Shown one piece after another: positions 51,590 through 63,985 of a DNA stretch of 64,000 nt. Position numbers and translations under genes: made by a program. The notes under the pieces were generated by a model. That model saw only the letters and a list, made by a program, of their open reading frames with translations. It had not been told where the DNA came from and searched no databases. Positions within the stretch are counted from its first letter, which is position 1. Each line of letters starts with the position of its first letter. The DNA comes from Chrysemys picta bellii (Eukaryota; Chordata; Testudines; Emydidae): assembly GCF_011386835.1 (NCBI RefSeq), contig NC_088796.1:89759468-89823467 (forward strand), in the 5' to 3' direction.

Positions 51590-51930
51590 TCCCAGTCCAG
51601 CAAAGGACACAAACACATGCCTAAAGTTAAGCACATAGTTAAGTGATATTCTGAACAAGGATGGGCTTAAGTACTTGCTTATGTGCTTTGCTGAATCAAC
51701 TTACATGCACTAAGGCCTGATCCTGAAACTCTTGCTCACCAGAATCTTCCCAGTAAAGCCAATGGGACCACTCACAGGAATAAGGATTACAGGATCAGAC
51801 CTACGTGTTTATTGCTTTAGGATTTTAGGCCCCAATTCACTTTAAGTACATCAACAGTCCCACTGAATTCAATGGGGCTACTTACAAGTTTAAAGATAAG
51901 TACATGCAAAAGTGTTTGTAGAATCTGGGC
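51590..51930. repeat. Ancient palindromic remnants
   Basis: 'cctaaagttaagcacatagt', 'gcttatgtgctttgctgaat', 'aaggcctgatcctgaaactc' and 'cccactgaattcaatggggc' are signature blocks of old palindromic repeats, in worn and adjoining copies. They lie shortly downstream of the T1 stop codon in mRNA sense. Confidence 0.55.
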
Positions 51931-52071
51931 CTTAAACATCTGATTTTTTCATTTTTTAAATTAAAAAACTTTGCAATTCATCTTTAATAAATATTATTTC
52001 TAAAAACCAACATCTTTCCAATTAAGTTCAAACAGAAAAACTTTTCGACAGAGAAAACAATGTAACCAAAT

Positions 52072-52369
52072 TTTATTTAAATGCCATTTTGAAGCCACAG
52101 TAAAACCAGGATAATAAAAAAGAATCTGATAGCTTATTTCTGGGCTTTCTTGAGTTTTATAGCAGCCTGAGGGCTGATTTTGCCCTGATGTCTCCAAAAC
52201 AACTAATGAGCTGTGTGTACGTCTAGAATCCTCCAAACACAACCCATGTCTAAAAGAGAAGTCCAAAGGATGTGGCAATTCACAGGACAAGAACAATGTC
52301 CACTCCCTAGCGTGCAGCTTCAACAAACAAGCTCAACAGCCCCTCTCTCATTTTTTTTCCTTATTTCAT
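52072..52369 (-). other. NTRK2: Proximal 3' UTR of TrkB.T1 (putative minimum)
   Basis: Sequence after the T1 stop codon on the minus strand. It starts with a CT-rich run and has no recognisable transposon. The first AATAAA on the minus strand is at 52077-52072, about 300 bases after the stop, followed by a T-rich stretch, and could end a short transcript. A second good AATAAA, at 46242-46237, is followed by a GT/T-rich stretch and would give a UTR of about 6.1 kb. TrkB.T1 messages in mammals carry a multi-kilobase UTR as I recall, so the distal site is plausible. The true end cannot be decided from sequence. Confidence 0.5.
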
Positions 52370-52407
52370 TTACCCATCCAGTGGGATCTTATGAAACAAA
52401 ACAAAAC
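52370..52407 (-). CDS. NTRK2: NTRK2 terminal exon specific to truncated TrkB.T1
   Basis: This short coding piece gives the private tail of the kinase-less isoform TrkB.T1. After an acceptor AG at 52409-52408, preceded by a T-rich tract, the 38 bases read GFVLFHKIPLDG and stop at TAA (52372-52370). The first glycine codon is completed by one base from the upstream exon. The eleven residues FVLFHKIPLDG are the known, exceptionally conserved T1 tail of mammals and birds. T1 keeps the extracellular and transmembrane parts but lacks the kinase domain; it acts as a dominant-negative or ligand-sequestering receptor and signals through other partners, especially in astrocytes. The phase matches the exon at 14841-15029, so the two are alternative continuations of the same upstream exon. 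The exon then runs into a 3' UTR. It is too short to be found as an ORF and was recognised by its peptide. Confidence 0.95.
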
Positions 52408-54111
52408 CTAAAAGAAACAAAATAAAATATGAGAAATCATGCTTCACAAAATTCAAGGAAAAATTAACACAAGGAAAAAAACACAGATGAACACTAGATA
52501 AAGAAGACAAATACACATGGAATGCATTTCAAAAGTGCAAAATAAATGTTAAATAAAAACTGTACATGGTTTATGGAAAATGCATAATTTGCTGTGTTTT
52601 ATGGACGTGGTTTTCATTAGTTAATTAAAAATCAAATATTACAATGCATACTGTTTGTTGAACACAAAGAATATTCGCAATAAGATACAATACAACTAGT
52701 AGATACAGACTATGGAGATGGGCATATTTTCATAGGCATAATTATGCTTTATTTATATGGGTATCCTCCCAGCAGTATGTTCTCGTTCTAAAAAGAACAG
52801 TATCAGAAGTAGCACCACAACATTTCTATCAAGTTTTAAATGCCTATCAATGCTGATACGCTAAATGTCTGAGACTATCTGCAGTATAGCACCATGTATT
52901 GACTCAATAGTATTATAGGAACAGAGACTATAAATGGGAACAAGTAATGATAAACACTAGGGATAGTCCTATACATTGAGCAGAAGAACCTTAGTCAGAC
53001 CCGCTGCCAAACAAGGAGTAGACGTGGGTAGAACATGGACGTTTCTGAGGAATCATGGTCTTAAGGGTGATCATCTGCATGCATCCCCCCCTCTCTCTTT
53101 TTGCTCTGTTCTGGCTGCTTAGCAAAATAAATTTGGCTATCACACTGCAGTGCTCTTATTAATGCAGCATCAGGTTCCCATATAAACACTACTCTTTACC
53201 TTGTGTTTATATGCACAACACTCTACACCGGCTATGCGCTGGATCAAGACCTCAGTGTCATGACCATCTTTGATTTACTTTGTTATGAAGGAGAAAATTA
53301 TAACCGAGGAGAAAGTAATCCATTATGAAAAAATTGGTAAATTACCTCTAAAAAAAATCAACAGGCACTACATCAATGGCTAAATAAAAACTGAACTTTT
53401 TTTTTTTTAATCAGATCAATTTCTCCCTCAATCTACCATCAAGCCCACTATGTGAACCTTAATGATGGTTGTCTAAGGCTGAGAGCCTTCAGGAAAACCA
53501 GTTTTGGATTGGGATTAAATCCATGCACCTAATTCTAAATCATAAATACTTCCTAGCACAGCATCATCTTACACAGGCTGTTCTTGTCTGACTGCAGTTA
53601 TGTTATTATATACATCACTTTTTATTGTCACCATTGTTTGTTCTAATGACGCTAAAAAAACCCAGGGAAATAATATGAGAATTGGATATACAAGCACTGT
53701 ATTCCTGCAAATGTACATTTCATCAATAGGTCTTTTTTAAGAGATCTTGTCTCAGTAAGTTCACAATTTTGTGAAGAGATCAAACCTTATCTAGACATCA
53801 GATCACTCCAAACAACCAAAGGTTTAGAGCCAAATCCTGGTCTGATGTGAGTTAATGAGAATTTTGCTATTGACTTCAATAGGAGTTGAATTTGACTGTT
53901 AGAAAGTAAGTAAAAGTGACTAATTCATTTACAATTTATTTTCTTGCTAATTTAAATCTTTAGGAGATAATAATATCTCTGTTTGAGTGTAGGTAATAGC
54001 ACACATGGAAGCCAAACATGCTGGTTATAGATGCGCTACTTCACGTTTTCAATAGGGTGTGTGCAAAATTCCTTTTCGCTGAAACAATCTATGGGATTTA
54101 GCATAAGCCAA

Positions 54112-54139
54112 CAGAGAGAGAGAGAGAAAGAGAGAGAGA
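54112..54139. repeat. (GA)n microsatellite
   Basis: cagagagagag... run with one interruption. Confidence 0.9.
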
Positions 54140-54724
54140 CTTGGCTAATCCACATGCAAAATATAATTTCAGTACAAGTGTGTATCACTTCTGAGCTGCC
54201 CAGTTTCTGCACAGGCACTGTTTTTAAACTGTTGTGAGAGGAAGGCTTCAGGCTAGATTGCTGTTGAGAGGATTAGTTACATAAGGTAATGTAGTGATGA
54301 GTATCTTACCTCCTCCTAAAGAATACTATGTTATTGTTGGACTCAGTGCTTTTATTACAATTTAGATAATTTTAATCCTGATAATTCTCCTGCTTTCCCC
54401 CTTTCAAATAGATAAAGGATCTTAAATTAAATTACTGTATTCGGGCCATGCTGCGGGTCCATGAAGAACTCCATAATGCAGAGTTCAAAGCAATATAATT
54501 GCACATTAATACCACTACACTGTATATTAAAATCACCGCAATTGTTCTGTGGTAAATTATCTCCATTTGCTTTATTTTTAAATGTTGCTGTTTGGGAGAG
54601 TTAACTTGTGTATTAGTATTTAATGTTGCTGGATGATCATGATTGTTATTGGAAGTTTATTGCTAGGACACTCAGAACATCTGTATGGGCTTTTTCATTG
54701 CTAAATCGAAAGTTTCATTTCAAA

Positions 54725-54761
54725 TTATATATATATGTACACACACACACACACACACACA
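54725..54761. repeat. (TA)n(CA)n microsatellite
   Basis: Short TATATA run followed by about ten CA units. Confidence 0.9.
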
Positions 54762-55117
54762 AACTCATCACACGTTACTAACACCAACGTTGATTATTGT
54801 ACATGAAAGAATTTCAGTTTTCTTTTCCAGCCTCAAACTTGTTGCTTGCCTATTGCAATTCAGTCACATTAGGCGATGAAAATGATTGAGAGCCAATTTC
54901 ATTCCTAGTTTTCATTCAGCAGTACAATTATTATTATTATTTGTTAAGAGCGAATAAGTGCTTGGAACTGTACTATACACAAATAGACCTGGGGCCTGCT
55001 TCTCCTCTTAGTTATTCCAGTAAGAATACGGAGTAACTCCTGTGAAGTCAGCAGAAATACACCAGTTTGAAAGTACAACCAGACCTATGGCCCTGACCTG
55101 AGAAGTGTACATTATAA

Positions 55118-55235
55118 GGTCCTGATTCTACAAAAATTTATGCGCATGCTTAATTTTAAGCACTGGGGTAATCCCCCTGAAGGCAATGGACTACTCACAG
55201 TGCACAAAGTTAAGCTAAGCCCTAAGGCCTCAGTC
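55118..55235. repeat. Ancient palindromic remnant ('TTAAGCA' family)
   Basis: 'aggtcctgattctacaaaaa', 'gcatgcttaattttaagcac' and 'caaagttaagctaagcccta' preserve the mirrored order of the family. Confidence 0.55.
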
Positions 55236-56489
55236 TTGTGATCGGATTCAAATGGACAGTCTATTACGCCTTCATGAATTCCCATTGACGTCAATGTTGC
55301 TCCTCATGGGCACAAGAGTTTGAGCGTATTGATTCACTTGCAAGATTGGGGTCTGACAGACAAAGATCAGACAAAACCTCAGTCACATGCCCAAGGTGAT
55401 ACCTTGGAATATTTTTCCCCAGATAGAAGAGTTGATGGTGTTACATTGTCATGGATTATTCATAGGACTCTCAGGAGAAGAGTTTTAAGAAGATGGTTAA
55501 ATGACAAGAAGATGTGGGGCCTGATTCACTGAAACAAGGAGGGCAATCTAGGCAAATGGTGTGACACAGCAGATGGCACAAAGACAGAAGGAGACAAGGA
55601 AATAAAGGAAGTGGTGAGGCTGGCATCATTGGTAGAGTGACGGAGGTGAAACAGAACATGAAAAAAATAAAAGAGTTGCGATGTAAAGAGAGTTGCAGAT
55701 ACTGAATGGAAACTTTTAAGTAAAATTTGGTTTCCAATGAAATAAAAAAAAAAAAAACTTTGCAATTTGATTAAGCAGGGACAATTTGTTCACCAGTCCT
55801 CTGACTGTCAAGTTATTCAGAGTCAGCGAGATAGTACTTTAAAAACATTATGGAATGTGGTAGTTAGGAGATGACACATCATCTCCTATCTACCAAGTCT
55901 TTGATTGGGTTTCTCAGTCTTCAAAGAGAGCCAGTTAAGAAGGTTTAGGCAAACAGTTGACATTCACTGGAAGAGTTGGCAGAATACTGGGTCCCAGGTT
56001 TAAGACCAGTTCAAAACAATCCTTGCTGTTGCATAAGCTGCCATTCAGAAACTTGCAGTAGAAAATATATATATTACAGAGCCAATACTGGAGAGCTCAA
56101 AATAAAAGTGGAGGAAGAGGAGAAGTTAGTCAGCAACTGATACAGAAAGAAGACCTTGACCAAATATCAGTCACCCATTTTTAAGAGTGTTGCAGAAAGG
56201 TAGCTATCTTTGTGTCGGTCAGATCACTCAAAGCTGTGGCTAGCTGATCTACAGGACTAAACTGTGGTGTCTTTCTTAGACACTCTGCTCAACACTGTAC
56301 TCTCTCAATGTTTTGTAATGCTGTGGACATCTATTCAGATCACACATGAAGTTTATTCCCAGACCACACAGAAAGTCCAGTGTTCTTAAAATGGAACATG
56401 GTAATACTTTTGTTCCAATATTAGTTACTGATATAGAGGACTTTCATAAATACAGTGGTCAGGTTAATGTTCTTTAACAAACATTAGCC

Positions 56490-57220
56490 AGTACATAGAG
56501 AAGGTTTTGAAACAAACTGATAAATTAAACAGTAATAAGTCACCAGGACCAGATAGTATTCACCCAAGAGTTCTGAAGAAACTCAAATATGAAACTGCAG
56601 AACTACTAACTGTGGTATGTAACCTACTGCTTAAATCAGCCTCAGTACCAGATGACTATGGGATAACTAATGTAACGCCAATCTTTAAAAAAAGGCTTCA
56701 GAGGCGATCTGGGCAATTGCAGGCCAGTAAGCCTAACTTCAGTACTAGGAAAATTGGTTGAAACGATAGTGAAGAACAGAATTATCAGACAAATAAGTGA
56801 ACACAATATGTTCAGGAAGATTCAATATGACTTTGGAAAAGGGAAATCATGCTTCACCAATCTATGTGAATTCTTTGCGGATGTCAACAAGCATGTGGAC
56901 AAAGATGATCCATTGGATAAAATATACTTGGACTTTCAGAAAGCCTTCGACAAGATCCCTCGACAAAGTCTTAAGTAAAATAAGCTGTTATGAGATAAGA
57001 GGGAAGGTCCTCTCATGGATCAGTAACTGGTTAAAAGATAGGGAACAAAGGGTAGGAATAAACTGTCAGTTTTCACAGTGGAGAGAGGTAAATAGCAGAG
57101 TCCCCCAAGGATTTGTACTGGGACCAGTGCTGTTCAATGTATTCGCAAATGGTCCCGAAAAAGGGATAAACAGTGAGGTGACAAAGTTTACAGATGATCC
57201 AAATTACTCAAGATAGTTAA
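56490..57220 (+). pseudogene. CR1 reverse-transcriptase remnant, sense
   Basis: A LINE polymerase fragment readable in three frames with at least two frameshifts (near 56700-56755 and 56970). In order it shows NKSPGPDSIHPRVLKK, VTPIFKK, IYLDFQKAFDKIP (first palm aspartate), VLSWISNWLKDREQ, PQGFVLGPVLFN and KFTDD. The last is a degenerate catalytic box where CR1 usually has F-A-D-D. The 5' part of the element and everything after the catalytic box are absent. It lies on the strand opposite to NTRK2. Not functional. Confidence 0.9.
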
Positions 57221-57329
57221 GTCCTGCATACTGTGCTTTCAAGGTGGCATTGTTAAAAACACCTAATTAGGCCACTACTGGGTATTTTTAAAATCATGCC
57301 CCCAGTTGATAAAGCACAACTAGGTAGTG

Positions 57330-57545
57330 GGGGGCAGTCAATTGAGCACCAGCAGTCAAGAGATCTGGGTTCTGTTCTTGATTGTCACTAGGCTCTGAGA
57401 GACATTAGTCAAGCAACCACCTAACTTCTCTGTGCCTCATTTTCCATCTCCATAAATTGTGTTGAATAATGCTGACCTACTTTTCATAAAGCACTTTTAC
57501 CTTATGTTTGAGGAGCCTCCTATACAGTACAAATAAAGTATTATT
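57330..57545 (+). repeat. MIR SINE, sense
   Basis: 'gcagtcaagagatctgggtt', 'ttgattgtcactaggctct' and 'cttctctgtgcctcatttt' follow the MIR core order. Confidence 0.78.
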
Positions 57546-57943
57546 ATACTGTTATTGTTAATTCAGCTCTTCAAGCACTGAGGGAATAAAGCTGATAATT
57601 TTGTGTCCAAATCATTGAGGGCCTGATTTCCCAGTTATGCCCCTAATTTTCACATACATTATAGGCAGCAAATATCCAGTTTAGGCATGCCATTGTGCTA
57701 TTTTCATATACAAATAAGATGTACAATGGCCAATCATTATTTTAAAAACCAGGCCCTGAGTGTTCAACCAGATTGGCAATTGCATTCACCTGAGTTTTAT
57801 AGATTAGAATTCAGTATTTGACAAATCCAAAAACATGATCTGTCATAGTCCTACTTTGTATTCACATTAGGGTTTTGATACATGTGCCTTTGAAGCCCTA
57901 AACTGCTGGACTTTGAGCCTTTGTCATTAATTTTATTACCTTC

Positions 57944-58683
57944 TGTTATGGGGTGGACTAGATCCAGATGCCCCCTGCTGGAGGACACGCGGCCCTGCTT
58001 CACCTTGCTCCAGAAAAGAGCAGAGGAGAAGTCCTCCAGGCAGCCTAGAGTGGCTTCAGAAAAGCAACCAATCAGAGGGACTGCTGGAGCAGCCAGTCAG
58101 GGTCCAGAAGGGCCATATAAAAGGAAGTAGTAGAGGCAGAGCAGTCAGTTGCTGCCTGGAGCTTGAAGAAGGAGGGCTGGATACCTGGCTAGCTAGAAGA
58201 GCAGCAGGACTGCAGACAGCTCAGTGCAAGCAGGCTGAGCCCAGGGGAGTAAGCACAGAACCTAGCCAGATGGGGAGGGTATTGTGATGGGCCTAGTGGT
58301 CTGGTGAGGGCTGCCAAAAGGATACCAACTGATTATACCAAGATGGGCCACTTTGGGCTATTAAAGACGACAGTGCCTCTGGGGAAGAAGCCTTGGAGCT
58401 ACAGTCCCATACCACGGCCGTGAGAAAGAACTAGACACTGTATACCCCAGAAGGAGGGACAGAGGGCTGAGTCACCTGCTGAAAGAGTCATCAACCAGGC
58501 AGATGCTAACCAGAGGCCTGTGCCACCCCATTATAAGAACAAAAAGAAAAGCAGGCTCACACCCAACCAGAAAGGGGGCATCCGCAAGAGGCGGGTGCTG
58601 CCCTGTTCAAAGCCTGAGTGATTGCAGGCATGTATCAGCCAGAGAGGGGGTGCTCACGAGAGGCGGGTTCCGACACTGTTACA
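57944..58683 (+). mobile_element. Solo LTR of a second endogenous retrovirus family, 740 bp
   Basis: Begins tgttatggggtgg and ends cactgttaca (TG...CA). The flanking 5-bp repeat is ccttc at 57939-57943 and ctttc at 58684-58688, one mismatch. A CCAAT box (58068-58075) is followed by a TATA box (tataaaag, about 58116-58123) at promoter-like spacing. G+C content is well above the neighbourhood. It shares no evident sequence with the LTR at 23941. No viral genes lie beside it. Confidence 0.82.
58068..58123 (+). promoter_or_regulatory. CCAAT and TATA boxes of solo LTR
   Basis: ccaatcag at 58068-58075 and atataaaagg at 58115-58124, about 45 bases apart, as in a U3 promoter. Confidence 0.6.
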
Positions 58684-60485
58684 CTTTCGTATGGTCACCT
58701 GGTCCTCCCCACTGCACAGACAAAGAAAACTGAAATTGCAAAAATACACTACTGATATGGTCTGGGCTTATTCTGAAAGGAAAGGTTTCTGTAAAGTAGC
58801 ATCCTTCTTACACACCAAGAAGTCACCCTCTGAGCAACAAGGATTCTGGTAGTCAATGGCACCATGGCAGCTAATTCAGTCATGCTAGTGCTGGGAGTAG
58901 CTCTGGTATGTGGATAGTCCAAGATGCATGGGGGTGGCGCCTCTGCCAATCCTGTACAACCTCAACCATAGTCCTTTTCACTGGCTATAACCCTCTCTAA
59001 TATATACCACTAGTGACTCAAGATACCTAAATGGTCAAAGCAGCCAAAAGGAAACTTCCAGAAGTCACATCTTTTAGGATCCTTTTCTTCTTCTACACAT
59101 TTTAATGTGAGAAAAAGAGAATGTGACCTTTGGTTGACTGGGATCCAGTGAGTGCCATAAAACCCAAGAAGATATTAAACCACAAATTGCTAGTTTTATT
59201 TCTATTGGGGTTGAAGAAATAATGGTGAACTTCTTTGGTCATTTAGGACCTGATCCCACTGACTTCAATGGCTTTTAAATCTGGCCTTTACTACCCAAAT
59301 TCTGCTGCTCGGATAGTAAGCTTGAAATATAGGTGTTTCAGAACATCAGATTCTCTAAACTTCTGCATAATTTCAGTGATTCTACCTGCCAACTGAAAAA
59401 ATAAACTAGAGCATCCAACACAAAAGCATGAGGAAAATGTATGGGGTTCAGTGGGGGTGCTGAAACAAAAAATTTCTGAGATTTTAAGCCTGGTTAAAAT
59501 TGCCATGTTCATTCTCTTCTCTGCCTAAACACAGAGTGTTGTTATTCAGTGCTAACATTCATATAGAGTATTTGAAAGAAAATGAATTTACATTTTTACT
59601 TTTAGAGGCAATTAACCATAACATGACATGTATCTGTGGTCAATTTAAATGAACCGTAATTCATATGGAGTGAACTAAAAATTGCTAAGTGAAAGGAAGG
59701 AAAGCAAAGGGAATCAAGATGCTGCTGCATCACCTAAAAGGGAAATCTTATCAAATGTGTTAGTTTCTGATTTCAAGTAGAAAATTAAATGAAATAACTC
59801 ATTCCATAGCTATTTGGAACTGTGCCACTGCTTCCAAGACCAGTGATGGCTAGTGCTGCAGCAAAGCGAGGAGAAAGTGTCACCTCATCTTTATTAGAAA
59901 GCAAGGAGGGGCTCGTGGATGGATTTCTGTAAAATGGTTATTGGCCTGTTTCACCAGAACGATGTCTACATAGCAGTAGCAGACAAAGTAGTCTGAGGAA
60001 GCCTTTCCTTATTTCCAGGATTGTGTGTGCGTTGGGTTCAGGATGGCTTTGTGTTTCAATAAATAGCCTGGGCTCAAAGACAAGTGTTTTAAATTCCAAA
60101 TACAATAGTTCCAATTCCCTCCCCACTACCAGCACCATTTTTTTTAAAAAACACTACCTTTAGCAACGTTTCTCTCTCAGGATACTCTAATACAGTGATG
60201 ATTTCACACACATATTATTAAGAACACTTATAATACTTTACACTTGCAACATGTACTGCTTTTACCAAAGGATGCAAATGTTAATTCTCAACAGCCTGTG
60301 GGCCAAACGAAACCCTCAAAACTAAACCAAACATTCTAGAGGCTTCGAACACAAAATTGGATCTGAATTTCACATTAGTCCCCATCCCTGGGCTGAACCA
60401 AAACTCCCAGTCTGAACACCCTTGAATCACAGAGGGTGGGAAGCTGCACTGGGGTTCAAATTGTGAGAGTCCAGCCCATTTCTAA

Positions 60486-60620
60486 TGATTATATTCACTT
60501 TACTTCTGAGGAAACCAAGGCAGAGAGCCATTAAATGACTTGCTCACTATGGTCCAACATAAAAGTAAGTGGTATAACTGAGAATAGAAATCAAGAGGCT
60601 TGCTCTGCCTTTGAAGACAA
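60486..60620 (-). repeat. MIR-like SINE, antisense
   Basis: 'cttctgaggaaaccaaggca', 'attaaatgacttgctcac' and 'agaatagaaatcaagaggct' match an inverted MIR core. Confidence 0.72.
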
Positions 60621-61914
60621 CATGGTATAACACTACAATATCATAGGTTATAAGGCTGAGGGCTAATTAGGGTCAAATTTAAATGACAAATTATACCTTT
60701 CCCCTGTTAATTCACCAAAACATTGCTAAACTTAAAATGTTTCTTTCCCATAACTATTAGTATTTCTTCTACTGCTTGAGTTTATGCTCAGTAGAGATGG
60801 ACACACAGTTTATCATTTCCGGGATACTGCCACCTGTGAGATTTGCAAATGGTCTTAATAAAATTGGAGCCATTAACATTACTGTTGTAGGCAGCATTCA
60901 ATCTATTTAATAGTTTGGGTCATTGATTCACAAGTTCATAAAACTAGCAAGGGTGGGGGTCAAACAAAATTATATGTACTTTAATAAAAGCACCCTATAA
61001 AGCTGATCTCAATATAAAATGAATTAGGAGCAAAAGGTGGTAAAATCTGACCCATTTACTCAGCAGATCTGAGAGTGAAAAGTAGGTAGGGTTAATGGTC
61101 CCCTGCCCTGCCCGCTATGAACACTAAATATCTAAATGTAGTTTACAGAGGCTTCATATGTTAGAAAGGGTCTTTTATTCTATTCCCTTGCATTGACACC
61201 TTGAAAGGTGTGTTCCTTTTCTAGGCAGTGTGCAGAAGGGAAACAAAGCATGCTCAGCATTCTTAAGGAGAATATAGTGTGTTTCCCAAGAAGAGTCATT
61301 ACTCACATATCTTCCAGTGCCATGTCCAATAGACATTCCCTTTTACAGTATTGCTGCTGCTGTTGTGCTTGTTCTGATTTCTACTGAGAGTCAAGGACAT
61401 TAAAAACTGCTCTCAGAGCTAGACAGTGGGCAGGTTTTGCACAATTTATAATTCAGGCACAGCAAGAAAGAGGACACATAAGCAACTGATGTTGATGCTG
61501 AAGATGAGGCAGTAAACCTCAGATACACCTAAAACACAGACACCCCCCCCCCCAGCAGAAAGACGATGCAAGGAGCCTACACACCCATGCAGGAACTGCT
61601 CACAGTGACAATCCTTGCTCATGTTCAGTCACAAGGCTGGTGAGGTCTAGCACCACTGCAAGAAGTGGGCATTAGGCCCAGAAAGAGCAGGGAGGGCTGT
61701 ACTGATCAGCAGAACTGGTCCTGTTCAGCAGCAGGAAAATGAGTGTGTTCTGCACCCAGTCCCAGGGCTGCACAGTGGCCACACTCTTCTTCAACTCATA
61801 AGGACATTTTGATTCACTAAGACACAATGGCCCTCTGAGCTCTCACTGTGGTTATGCACTACTATCATGCTATCTCCTACTGCAAACCTGAGGGTATTGC
61901 TACAACTAAAAGGT

Positions 61915-62092
61915 CATCCATCCTGTCTCAGAGATCAGCTTGCTTAGGGAGGTTGTGGAATCCCCATCACTGGAGGTTTTTAAGAACAAGACAGACAGAC
62001 ACATTAGGGATGGTCTAAGTACACTTAATCCTGCCTCAGAGGAATGGACTTGATGACCTCTTGAGGTCCCTTCCAACCCTACAATTCTATGA
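61915..62092 (+). mobile_element. CR1 LINE 3' tail, sense
   Basis: 'ttgcttagggaggttgtgga', 'ggaggtttttaagaacaaga' and 'cttgatgacctcttgaggtc' lead to 'caattctatgatcatga', the end of a bird-type CR1. Only the last 180 bases are present, the usual 5' truncation. Confidence 0.9.
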
Positions 62093-62529
62093 TCATGAAA
62101 AGTCCTATTGACTCCTGATATTCCACCAGAATACTTTAGACTCAAGAAAGAATTGTGTTTTGCATGTAGCTTGTACCTGTTGTTACTTTTTCTGTGCACT
62201 GCCACATTAAATTTATAAGGACTGGGCCTCTGCAGGGGCATATGCCAATTTGTAAGGCAGACTGGATGCAGCACATTTCAGAGAACATACACACCTCTCT
62301 CTTTCTCTCTTACAAACACTTTACTTCTGTTCTCTTTTATTTTGTTGCTTTTCATAATCTAAAATAATAAAGCAACCCAGGCTGAAAAGTTGCTTCTTGT
62401 GATTAGAAAAGACATCATGGGAATTCTGAGAATAAGCATGCATCCAAAACAAGAAAGGGTCAGAGGAATTGAAGTGATGAAATGCTAAAAAGAAGGAAAA
62501 CCACAGAAAAGGTAAAATAGATATTTAAA

Positions 62530-62715
62530 TTAAATTAATGGAGATATCTCCTAGAACTGGAAGGGACCTTGAAAGGTCATCGAGTCCAGCCCCTTGCCTT
62601 CCCTAGCAGGACCAAGTACTGATTTTGCCCCAGATCCCTAAGTGGCCCTCTCAAGGATTGAACTCACAACCCTGGGTTTAGCAGGCCAATGCTCAAACCA
62701 CTGAGCTATCCCTAT
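62530..62715 (-). mobile_element. Cry I-type tRNA-derived SINE, antisense
   Basis: Read on the minus strand it starts 'atagggatagctcagtggtt', a tRNA-like head with an A box (complement of 62698-62708) and a B box 'gagttcaatcc' (complement of 62655-62665). The tRNA-unrelated body with 'ggtccctt.ccagttctagg' follows. This is the tortoise pol III SINE, whose tail resembles that of CR1, the LINE that mobilised it. Its presence points to a cryptodiran turtle. Confidence 0.92.
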
Positions 62716-63754
62716 ATGGAATTTCTTAAATTGAGAGAACTGAACAGTATGGTATGTAAATAATATTGAAGACAATGGAAAGAAAAAATCTATTGTTTTA
62801 ACACTGGTGTGAATTCCCAATTCACAGAAAAGAGCCTAAAAGTTACTCACTGCAGAGACATTTCAAAACCAGAACTTCTGCAGATTATCCCACCCTTCAT
62901 TTGAGTGCCTAAGAAATCAATCAATACTTCAAGGAATGTTCTTAGAGCTTTCAGTAGTCCTTGAAAAGTCAAAGCTGTTAAGGAAAGGGGCTGTTTACCT
63001 TTTGACATCCCGACCACTTGTGTTTAATATGCTCATCGAGATGAATGTTAAACACGCAAATGCACTACAACACAGATGCAGCTTTGACAGGTGTCACTTT
63101 ACTTCAGTATAAAAGGAAAATCGCAGCACATGAAGGACACAGCGTAATTATGTCTCACTCTCGTGAAAAACAGAGTAATTCCTGTGTTGGAAACTATTCA
63201 GTCTCTCTCTACCCAAACAGCTGGGCCAATTCTGCCATCAATCTGGTGTGTGCAATTTCCACCGAGATCAATGGGAATTCCAGACACACAGTACATGGCC
63301 TTCAATCTACAATTGCCAAGCCAGGACATTCCTAGAAGAGGTAGTGAAGGAGTTGATATTTCTTATTTTGGTACACTCCGAATAGATATGGAATTACATT
63401 AATATACAGCAAGATTATCCTTCTTCATGTTGTATTACAATGATCAAAGGAATTTATATTAATACAGTATTTCCAATTGTGATTGAGTAATTCTCATACT
63501 TTCTCTCAATGACATTTTATTATTATAAGTCTATGAAGTCTGAGTGCCACTTATACTTGCAAAATGCATATGCTAATCACTGATTGCTCCTAACATTTTG
63601 CTTGTGACAGCTGCTGGCTCTTCTACTTGTATTTCATTCACTTTTCCTGCCTACAGAAGACCCTTACTATTCATTCAGTTCCATGTGGCAGTCAATACAC
63701 TCACCACAAGGATTGATTTAAGATGCATAAATGCCATTGATTTAGGATGGATAA

Positions 63755-63985
63755 AGTGTGGTCCAGTGGATTAGGAGTCAGGAGACCTGGATTCTAATCC
63801 TAGCTCAGGGCAAGTCACTTCTCCTCTATGTGCTTCTGTTTCTCCTCTTTATTTCTACTGTGAGCCCTTTGGGGCAGGGACTGTATCTCACTTTGTGACA
63901 ATACAGTGCCAAGCACAATGGGATCCTGGTCTCAGTTGCTGCCTTTAGTGTAATACAGTTAATAACAATAACAATATTCAAATGG
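63755..63985 (+). repeat. MIR/CORE-SINE-like element, most complete copy
   Basis: 'gtggattaggagtcaggaga', 'cctggattctaatcctagct' and 'gggcaagtcacttctcctct' form the MIR core. It continues without a break into 'tgagccctttggggcaggga' and 'cagtgccaagcacaatggga', ending in 'aataacaataacaata'. Confidence 0.8.

Noticed and set aside
62655..62708. tRNA gene
   Set aside because: A and B boxes are present but the body belongs to the Cry I SINE and there is no complete cloverleaf with a terminator.
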